DNA from: an uncultured Eubacteriales bacterium
GTDB lineage: Bacteria; Bacillota; Clostridia; Oscillospirales; CAG-382
Direction: 5' to 3'
Assembly: GCA_900551295.1 (NCBI GenBank)
Contig: URVJ01000004.1
Coordinates: forward strand, 1 to 64,000
Length of the DNA stretch: 64,000 nt
Shown: positions 32,616 through 40,400 of the stretch, piece by piece
How positions within the stretch are numbered: position 1 is the first letter of the stretch
Layout: each line of letters opens with the position of its first letter
The notes under the pieces: model-generated
Databases searched by the model: none
What the model was told of the DNA's origin: nothing
The model's input: only the letters and a program-made list of their open reading frames with translations
Translations under genes and position numbers: made by a program

Positions 32616-34208
32616 TTACTTTTTCTTTTCTTTAAGCTGTGAAAAATACGCCTTTGTTTCCTTTGCCACAACTCCGCTGAGAAGTATGAGAGCCACAAGG
32701 TTGGGTATTGCCATCATACCGTTGAGGGTATCGGCTATTTCCCATGCGAGCGAAAGCTCCATTGCGGCGCCGATTACGAGCATCGGGAGGAAGAGAATCT
32801 TATAAACTATCGAAGCCTTTTCGCCGAACAGAAATTCCATGCAGCGCGAACCGTAGAGATTCCAGCTGAGAATTGTTGTAAATGCGAACAGTGCAAGTGC
32901 GAACGCAACTATAACGCTTGCCGCCTTTGCGTTGAAAATAGTCGAGAAAGCCGAGATCGACAGCGCCGCGTCGGCGTTTTCTCCCCATACTATTCCGACT
33001 CCGCTCATGAGTATTGTAAGAGCCGTCATTGTGCAGATAACTATTGTATCAGCAAAAACTTCAAATATTCCGAAAAGTCCCTGTTTTACGGCGTTATCCG
33101 TATCTGCCGCCGCGTGTGCGATAGGCGCGGAACCGAGACCTGCTTCATTAGAGAAGATACCTCTCGAAATACCCTTTTTCATTGCGGTAGCTATTGTAAT
33201 TCCCAAAAATCCGCCGCCTGCCGCTCTGAAATTAAACGCGCCCTTGAATATCATTCCGAAGACCGTTCCGATATTTCCTATATTTGCAAATATTACAACA
33301 AGCGACGCTACTATATAAAGCACGCTCATTACGGGAACTATAAGCTCGGTAACCTTGCCTATACGCTTAATGCCGCCAAGTGATACGAGCGCCACAAGAA
33401 CCGCAACCGCAACGCCGACGCCGATTCTGAGAGCAAGCTCGTTGGTTTCGGTAAATCTCATAGCCGCAGCATTAATTGTGCCTGCAATGGTATTAACCTG
33501 TGTCATATTGCCTATACCGAAAGACGCAAGCGCGCCGAGTATGCAGAAAAGAACGCTGAGCCACTTCCAGTTCTTGCCCAAGCCCTTTTCTATGTAGTAC
33601 ATAGGTCCGCCTACCCAGTCGCCGTTCTTATTTCTTTCACGGAACTTTATTGATAGCACTACCTCGGAATACTTTGTCGCCATTCCGAGAAGCGCCGAAA
33701 GCCACATCCAGAACACGGCTCCGGGACCGCCTATTGCAATAGCTCCCGCAACACCGGCTATATTTCCCGTTCCGACGGTCGCCGCAAGAGCAGTACAGAC
33801 TGCCTGGATCGGAGAAATCGCGCCTTTATCCTTGACTTCGTTCTTTTCGGTAATTTTTCCTATCGTGTTTTTCATCGCATGACCGAAATGCGATAACTGA
33901 ACCGCTTTATTGCGGCAGGTGAGAAGAATACCGGCGCCGAGAATGAGTATCATCGCGGGCCAGCCCCACACAACACCGTTTATCTTGTTGTTGATGTCGC
34001 CGATCTTTTCGGCAACGTTCTTTTCTTCCTTGGTTTCGGGAAGTTCGGGTACGGTCTGCGTATTTTCGGCACTGTCGGTAACGGCATTATCAGCATTCTG
34101 TGCAGGCGCTGCCGACGAAACAAGTCCGAATGTGCCGAGTACAAGCAGCGCGCAAAGCAAAAGCGACGCTGCTTTTGAATAAAGTTTTGTTCTTTTCACT
34201 GAGATCAT
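32616..34208 (-). CDS. AGCS-family sodium:amino-acid symporter with N-terminal extension
   Basis: The membrane transporter core (from about residue 90) carries AGCS motifs: TVGTGNIAGVAGAIAIGGPGA shortened here to GTGNIAGVAGAI, GGPMYYIEKGLG, and NEAGLGSAPIAHAAA. Members import alanine or glycine with sodium. The start at 34208, seven bases after AAGGA, gives 530 residues. The unusual part is the front: a hydrophobic, signal-peptide-like segment (about 8-30, ending SSAAPA) and a 60-residue acidic linker before the first transporter helix, which typical AGCS proteins lack. A glycine riboswitch lies just upstream, so glycine is the likely cargo or signal. Confidence 0.9.
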   Translation of the reverse strand: MISVKRTKLYSKAASLLLCALLVLGTFGLVSSAAPAQNADNAVTDSAENTQTVPELPETKEEKNVAEKIGDINNKINGVVWGWPAMILILGAGILLTCRNKAVQLSHFGHAMKNTIGKITEKNEVKDKGAISPIQAVCTALAATVGTGNIAGVAGAIAIGGPGAVFWMWLSALLGMATKYSEVVLSIKFRERNKNGDWVGGPMYYIEKGLGKNWKWLSVLFCILGALASFGIGNMTQVNTIAGTINAAAMRFTETNELALRIGVGVAVAVLVALVSLGGIKRIGKVTELIVPVMSVLYIVASLVVIFANIGNIGTVFGMIFKGAFNFRAAGGGFLGITIATAMKKGISRGIFSNEAGLGSAPIAHAAADTDNAVKQGLFGIFEVFADTIVICTMTALTILMSGVGIVWGENADAALSISAFSTIFNAKAASVIVAFALALFAFTTILSWNLYGSRCMEFLFGEKASIVYKILFLPMLVIGAAMELSLAWEIADTLNGMMAIPNLVALILLSGVVAKETKAYFSQLKEKKK

Positions 34209-34334
34209 CATCCTTTCCTTATAAAATATAGTTTTTTCGGGAAAGTCCGGTTTTTGAGAGACAAAGAAATTTGCTGTCACGGAAATTCTATGTGTCAAAG
34301 CACAAAAAAATAACCGCAGACAAGAGCATTTTTC

Positions 34335-34455
34335 AGCCAGTCTCCGGAAAAAACAGATTACACTCCGTCCTTTTGCCTGAGAGATCGGAAAGAACTGCTT
34401 TTTTCTTTCCTTACACCTTCGGCGTCCTTACAGGAACTCTCCAGAGAATATCAGT
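34335..34455 (-). promoter_or_regulatory. Glycine riboswitch (gcvT element), apparently single aptamer
   Basis: The minus strand shows the signature order CTCTGGAGAG, GCCGAAGGTGTAA, then TCTCTCAGGCAAAAGGAC with closing bases GGAGTGTAATC. Only one complete aptamer core is visible, plus a following CCGGAGACTGGCTG stretch that may form the short 'ghost' helix known from singlet riboswitches. It sits between a promoter and the AGCS symporter gene. Binding glycine should switch expression of the transporter. Confidence 0.9.
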
Positions 34456-34471
34456 GAATAACACGTGAAAA

Positions 34472-34500
34472 ATTATAGCACAAATATTTAACGTTTGCAA
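34472..34500 (-). promoter_or_regulatory. Promoter of the riboswitch-AGCS unit
   Basis: Minus strand TTGCAA (34495-34500), 17-base spacer, TATAAT (34472-34477). Confidence 0.78.
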
Positions 34501-34540
34501 TACTTTTTTCAAAAAACGTCAATTTTCGGCACATTGCGTC

Positions 34541-34583
34541 AAAAAAACTCTGTGCAAAGCAATTTTTACCGCCCGGCACAGAG
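34541..34583 (-). terminator. Intrinsic terminator of gpmI
   Basis: On the minus strand CTCTGTGC (34576-34583) and GCACAGAG (34548-34555) pair, with seven T after the stem. Confidence 0.83.
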
Positions 34584-34610
34584 TATAAAAGCATTTATTT
34601 AATTAAAAGC

Positions 34611-36275
34611 TTATTTAAGCACTTCTATCATGCTTTCGTTCCAGATAGACGGAGCTTCATAGCCCATGAGATTTACAAGAGTTGCGGCAATATTGGAAAG
34701 TCCGTAAGTGTCCTTTTCAATCACCTTATAGTTATCCGCAAAGCTGTTATCATAGATAAAGCAAGGAACGGGATTGAGAGTATGGCTGGTCTTTGCCTTA
34801 TAGTGTCCCTCTTTATCAACCTTGGGCTCGTGGGTTTTCTTGTCAAGTTCATACATTTCGTCGGCGTTTCCGTGGTCTGCGGTAATGATCGCAACACCGT
34901 GTACCTTGTCGATTTCTTCGAGTATTCTCGCAAGGCATAGGTCAAGCGATTCCATTGCGATAATCGTTGCGAGGTAGTTTCCGGTGTGACCTACCATATC
35001 GCCGTTCGGGAAGTTTACGCGAAGGAATTTGAATTTGCCCTCTTCGGTAACTTCAATAAGTCTGTCGGTTATTTCGGCGCACTTCATCCACGGTCTCTGC
35101 TCAAACGGAACTACGTCGGACTTGATCTCCTCATAGGTTTCGGTCTTTTCGTCGAATTTTCCGCTCTTGTTGCCGTTCCAGAAATAGGTAACGTGACCGA
35201 ATTTCTGTGTTTCGGAAAGCGCGTACTGAGTAACTCCGGTATTTGCAAGGTACTCGCCCATTGTTCCCTTGATTTCGGGAGGACTTACAAGATATCTCGA
35301 CGGGATATGCTTATCTCCGTCATACTCAAGCATGCCGGCAAATGTCACCTTGGGATATACTACTCTGTCGAACGCGGCAAAGTCAGCCTCGTCGAACGCA
35401 CGTGAAATTTCTATTGCGCGGTCGCCTCTGAAGTTGTAGAATACAACGCTGTCGCCGTCGGTAATCTTTCCTACGGGCTGACCGTTTTCGGCAATTACGA
35501 ACGCAGGAAGATCCTGGTCGATGCAGCCGGTTTCGGCTCTGTAAGTCTTGATTGCGTCTTCGGCGCTTGCAAACTGTCTGCCCTCTCCGAGAACATGAGT
35601 GTGCCAGCCGCGTTCAACCATTGACCAGTCTGCCTCGTAACGGTCCATTGTTATATTCATTCTTCCGCCGCCGGAAGCAATCTTTGCGTCAAATCCGTCG
35701 GTATTAAGTTCCTTTAAGAATTCTTCAAACGGAAAAACATAATCGAGCGCACTTGTCTCTCCGACATCTCTGCCGTCAAGAAGTATATGAACGCGAACCT
35801 TCTTAACGCCCACTGCCTTCGCCTGCTTTATCATAGCCTTTAAGTGGTCTATATGGGAATGAACGTTGCCGTCGGAGAAAAGCCCGATGAAATGAAGAGT
35901 CTTTCCCGTGTCCTTAACGCTTACAATGTCTTTCCATGCCTGCGATTTAAACATAAGTCCGGATTCTATGGAGTTTGATACAAGCTTTGCGCCCTGTGCA
36001 AAAACCTGACCTGCGCCGATAGCGTTATGTCCGACCTCGGAGTTGCCCATGTCGTCGTCGGACGGAAGTCCTACGGCTGTTCCGTGAGCCTTGAGCTTTA
36101 ACATCGGGTAATTTGCCTTTAACATATCGAGAGTGGGAGTTCTCGCGTTCTTTACGGCATTTGAAATATTGTCCGCACCGATTCCGACACCGTCCATGAC
36201 TATGCAGAACACCGGTCTTTCCTTTGCTGCCTTGTCGTTATTCTTAAAATGCAGCGGTTTCAATGTTTCTTTCAT
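34611..36275 (-). CDS. gpmI: 2,3-bisphosphoglycerate-independent phosphoglycerate mutase
   Basis: This 554-residue, manganese-dependent glycolytic enzyme interconverts 3- and 2-phosphoglycerate. It starts its alkaline-phosphatase-type core with CIVMDGVGIG and has the phosphorylated Ser79 in DDDMGNSEVGHNAIGAG, then LLDGRDV, and the metal ligands in ITADHGNADEM and KTSHTLNPVP. It is about 40 residues longer than the usual 510, with the extra length mainly at the N-terminus and small loops. It stands alone with its own terminator; the 5' flank contains the tiny-hairpin array at 36327-36406. Confidence 0.96.
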   Translation of the reverse strand: MKETLKPLHFKNNDKAAKERPVFCIVMDGVGIGADNISNAVKNARTPTLDMLKANYPMLKLKAHGTAVGLPSDDDMGNSEVGHNAIGAGQVFAQGAKLVSNSIESGLMFKSQAWKDIVSVKDTGKTLHFIGLFSDGNVHSHIDHLKAMIKQAKAVGVKKVRVHILLDGRDVGETSALDYVFPFEEFLKELNTDGFDAKIASGGGRMNITMDRYEADWSMVERGWHTHVLGEGRQFASAEDAIKTYRAETGCIDQDLPAFVIAENGQPVGKITDGDSVVFYNFRGDRAIEISRAFDEADFAAFDRVVYPKVTFAGMLEYDGDKHIPSRYLVSPPEIKGTMGEYLANTGVTQYALSETQKFGHVTYFWNGNKSGKFDEKTETYEEIKSDVVPFEQRPWMKCAEITDRLIEVTEEGKFKFLRVNFPNGDMVGHTGNYLATIIAMESLDLCLARILEEIDKVHGVAIITADHGNADEMYELDKKTHEPKVDKEGHYKAKTSHTLNPVPCFIYDNSFADNYKVIEKDTYGLSNIAATLVNLMGYEAPSIWNESMIEVLK

Positions 36276-36326
36276 TTGGTTTTCATTTCCTTTCGTATAT
36301 CATGATTATCATACTTACCATATTTT

Positions 36327-36406
36327 AATGCGCGAAACGCATTTCATGCACGCAGTGCTTTTCATGAAACCTTGGTTTCATTTCATGCCGGAACGGCAAT
36401 TCATTG
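36327..36406. repeat. Array of tiny hairpins spaced by TTCAT
   Basis: Five short palindromes follow one another: AATGCG/CGCATT, GCAC-GCA-GTGC, ATGAAACC-TT-GGTTTCAT, TGCCG-GAA-CGGCA and CAAT-TC-ATTG. The spacer word TTCAT occurs five times within about 62 bases (from 36343 to 36404), once before each turn. The arrangement lies in the 196-base gap between gpmI and mreB and is not a normal terminator. I know of no named family for it. Confidence 0.6.
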
Positions 36407-36471
36407 CTTCTGCTGACGCATATATTTTACCCCTGCAAAAAACCAATATCAAGCGTATTTTGTTAAACTAT

Positions 36472-37476
36472 TTATGACTTTACGGTTTTTAACACATTTT
36501 CGTATGTTCCCGGAGAGGACATGACCTTGATAATTCCGTCCGCAACGCAGTCGAGAGGTCTGTTTGCAACGTAAACCGGGAGATGCGTTCTTTCTCCGAC
36601 AAGCAGTCCTATTCCGCCGAGCAAGGCTCCTCCGCCGGTAAGCGTAAGTCCTGTCGAGAGCAGATCTCCGCAGAGTTCGGGAGGCGTTGTTTCAAGCGTC
36701 GCCCTTATTATGTCCGTCATCTGCGTAAGCGGCTCGTCAAGTGCTTCTCTTATTTCGGAGGAATATATATTGAACACCGACGGAAGTCCCGTGACAAGAT
36801 TTCTGCCTCTGACCTCTATCATTCCCACGTCTGCCGACGGATGCGCAGAGCCTATTTCTATCTTTATATCTTCGGCTGTGTTCTCGCCTATTGCAACGTT
36901 GAACTTTTTTCTGACATATTCCGCAATAGCCTCGTTAAGCTCGTCTCCCGCAATGCGCAGCGAATTAGACACCGCAACTCCGCCTGCCGTGACCACCGCA
37001 ACCTCCGTCGTTCCGCCGCCTATATCCACGACGATATTTCCGACCGGCTGCTTGAATGAAAGTCCAGCGCCTATTGCCGCAGCCACCGGTTCTTCTATAA
37101 GATAAACCGACGACGCGCCTGCCTCAAGAGCAGCGTTTTCAACGGCTCTGTGCTCTACCTCCGTCACTCCGTAAGGTATGCAGATTATTACTTTAGGCTT
37201 TGAAAACAGCGCGTTGCCCGTGGCTTTTCTTATAAAAAGCCTCAACATCTGCAAGGTGAGTTCAAAATCCGCAATTACTCCGTCTTTAAGCGGTCTTACG
37301 ACGGTGATGTTCTGAGCCGTCTTTCCGATAAGCTTTTTTGCCTCGTTTCCTACGGCGATTATACGTTCGCTTTTATTGTCAAACGCGACCGCGCTCATTT
37401 CTCTTATTATTATACCTTTTTCCCTTGTGCATACAAGCGTATTCGCCGTGCCAAGGTCTATTCCGATAAAGCTAAT
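36472..37476 (-). CDS. MreB/Mbl rod-shape actin homologue with non-standard start
   Basis: This cytoplasmic actin-like filament protein guides side-wall synthesis. The first ATG (37398) would begin MSAVAFDN and omit the essential phosphate-1 loop. In the same frame upstream the sequence reads ISFIGIDLGTANTLVCTREKG, the canonical MreB N-terminus, but no ATG, GTG or TTG exists before the upstream gene's stop. The start must be ATT (37476) or ATA (37482), unless a base is wrong. GGAGAGG lies 6 and 12 bases ahead of these. Later motifs fit (VVDIGGGTTEVAVVTAGG, TGGGALLGGIG). With ATT the protein is 334 residues, normal for the family. The stop of the 1637-residue gene is 5 bases upstream. Confidence 0.85.
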   Translation of the reverse strand: MSFIGIDLGTANTLVCTREKGIIIREMSAVAFDNKSERIIAVGNEAKKLIGKTAQNITVVRPLKDGVIADFELTLQMLRLFIRKATGNALFSKPKVIICIPYGVTEVEHRAVENAALEAGASSVYLIEEPVAAAIGAGLSFKQPVGNIVVDIGGGTTEVAVVTAGGVAVSNSLRIAGDELNEAIAEYVRKKFNVAIGENTAEDIKIEIGSAHPSADVGMIEVRGRNLVTGLPSVFNIYSSEIREALDEPLTQMTDIIRATLETTPPELCGDLLSTGLTLTGGGALLGGIGLLVGERTHLPVYVANRPLDCVADGIIKVMSSPGTYENVLKTVKS

Positions 37477-37481
37477 ATATA

Positions 37482-40400
37482 TCAGTCCTCTCCGCCGTTA
37501 AGTGCGTCCGAAATTGTCTTTATGCCGTTTTTTGCAAGCTCCGGCGGCATAAGCGTCATTGTCTGCACATCTTTGGGCGCGTAATATTTAAGCACAAGTT
37601 CATCACTCATATTCGCGTGCGACGCCATATCGGCAAATATGCAAAGCTTGCTGTTTCGCCCGATGCTTACAAGCTCCGCGCCGCCCGTTTCTTTTCCCGT
37701 GCATACCGCAAACGCCGATGTTCTTCCCGACGCTCTGAGAATTCCCGGTATAACCGTTGACGACGCGTCCCTCCAGGTATTTACGTTTACGGGAACCCTG
37801 CACGAAGATATGCTTTCCTCAAAAAGTCTGAGAGATGCCTCGGTCATGGATTTGGGCGTACCGCAGTTTATACCCGAAACAACGCAGAGCTTCTCAAGTC
37901 CAAGCGAGCAGATATGGGCATAAACGTCTGAAATCACGTCCGCAGACGAGTTTTTGGCAAGCGAGCAGTCGTATACTCCGTCCGTGTTCTCAAACACCGT
38001 GCAGACTACCGCGGCGTTACAGTCTGCAAAGTACATTTTTTCAGGCTTGCATATAATCAGCGCGCCGTCCGACAGCACTTTGTCGAGATACGGGCTCTTT
38101 TTTCTCAGATGATCTGCAAGTCTTTTTAAATATTCGTACATTTCGGGTGTAAATGCGCTTACCGCAACCCTTGAAAATCCCGAATTTACGTATTCGCACG
38201 CCTTTGAGAGAGCCTGAGACGCCTGTGCGCGGTTTATATTTTTAAGTCCCGCGTCAGCAGCGCCGTTTACGCGTATCAGTTCGTAACACGCAGAATCGGA
38301 ACACGGCGAAATCAGCGCGCTGCGTCCCGAAAGCAGCACCGAATTAATATATGCGAAAAGTCCTGAGTTTTTGTCCGAACATATTGTATCGGTCCTATAA
38401 ACCTTTATTTCGCCGTTGTTTTTTATCGCTGAAAACATCTCGCTTTCCTGTGACGCAGACATATTGAACAGCGCGAATGTCTTTCCTAGGCTGAGAGCCG
38501 GAAGTGAATTAAATCCGCTGTCGAGCGCCGCAGAGAAATCAAACGTAACGTCGTTCTTTACAAAACTTTCCGTAAGCTCATTCGGGATTACGATACACGG
38601 CAGAACTTTCGATACAAGCGATCTATGCTTTGAAACAAAGCTGCGCAGCGAAAGTCCCGTATCCTTTAAAAGCGCTTTAGGGTCATATGTTTCGGAAAGG
38701 TGGCGCAGGCTCTGCGCATATGAAACCTCAAAGTTCTTTTCACACCTGAGAGCTGCCCTTTCAAGTTCGGACGCAAACTTTTCCTTAGCCATGCTCACGT
38801 TTGAAAGCTCGGTTTCCGAAAACAGCTCGCCCGACGCGATCCTGCACGCCGGCAATAACAGCGAACGCGCAAAAAGTCTGTCTGCGTTTCCGTCTGCGCC
38901 GTGCTTTTCGATATATTCCACAAAGCCGCAGAGTTTATCCTTTACGCCGTCGCAGAGTCCGAGATATTCCGTCCACTTATCGGCAACGTCAAGGCTTTGC
39001 GCAGCGCCCGAAATAAAGTCGGAAAGTCCGTCAAATGCGAGTATTCCGTTTTCAAATCTCAAGTCATCAAGCTTTGCTCCGAGAAGCGTGCAAAGTTCGG
39101 TAAGCGAAAATTCGCCCTTTGCAAAAAGCTCGGCAAGCTGTGCGCGGCAGACGGTTATCTTTCTTGCAAGAACGGGATCTGCCGGGATTACCGAAACAAG
39201 TCTGAAAAATCCCGAAAGCGCCTTATTTCTCGAATCGCACGTTATTCTGTCAAGCAGCTCTCCGGCGTCCGACGCAAGCTCTGCAAGACGCGCGCCGAAA
39301 CCGAAATTATCCTCCGACAGTCCGTCAAGCTGTTTTATATCCGCTTTGTATTCGTATAACAGCGAGTATATTTCTTCAAGCGGCTTTTCTCTGAACTGCG
39401 CGGTGTTTTCGGGGCTTACGTACTGGAGAAGTATATCCTCGTCGTTCTTTCTGTGAATGAACTTTTTAAGAAATCCCTTTTCGGCGTCCTCATATCTGTC
39501 CGCGACAAGCAGCGAACGGACGTCCTCGAAAATTTTGGGCGAGAAAAACGGAAGTCTGAAACGAATTGCCGCGCATCTTTCCTTTATCGCGGCGACGCGC
39601 TTTGCATTGTTGGAAAACTTTTCTATGTCGCTCTGTCTGAAAATTTCGGGAATATCTACGTCCCTTGCCGAAAGCGCAAGCTTATACAAATCATTGAGTG
39701 CGCAGAGTGCGTCGGGCGTCTTTATGCATGACAGTTCAAGCGAGCATATTCCCGAAACGTCGAGAAATACGTCGCGGTACTCCGAAAGAACCGGGATTAT
39801 ATTTGAAACAAGCGTGCGTATACGTTCTTTGTCCTCTTTTGAATACTTGCTCTGCGGACGGGTTCCGTACAGTCTGTGCGTATTTATCGGCGCGTATTCC
39901 GGCATTCCCGACGCGGCGCACAGCCCTCTTGCAAAAGATATGAGTTTTCCAGCGTCCGCAAACAGCTTTTCAAAGCCTTCGGAATCGAGTTTTTCAAAAA
40001 CGCTGTCGTCTATATGTATTTCCTCGCCGTCGGACGGGAGGCTTGCGTCAAGATATGCGCGCAGAAGCTCGTTCAGCGTAAATCCGAGCCGCGTTTTTCT
40101 GCTGTTCTTTTCTTCGTATTCATACAGCGTTTTATATGCCGCGTCAAGCTCCTTATGCTCAAACGACGCGCCGTTTTCGTTTTCGTTCTTGTACTTTTCA
40201 AGTCTTGCGCAGATCTCATCGCACAGTTTTTGCGTATCAAGCCCGTCTGTCACCTCAAACGCGGCGTCGGCAAGACCCGAATTTTTAAGTATCTCGTATA
40301 TTCCGTGCGTGTCAAAAGAGTCCTTTGCCGTAACGATAAGATTTTTGCCGTCGGCAATATGCTTTTTTGCATAGGCGCAGAGAACCTCGGCCTTTTCGTG

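Noticed and set aside
36327..36406. A CRISPR array
   Set aside because: The repeated units are only 5-base words with tiny hairpins; no constant repeat of 20-40 bases and no cas genes.
38416..39456. A 346-residue open frame on the plus strand inside the giant protein
   Set aside because: It is antisense to the intact coding frame, has Ser/Phe-rich composition typical of a complementary reading, and no ribosome site.
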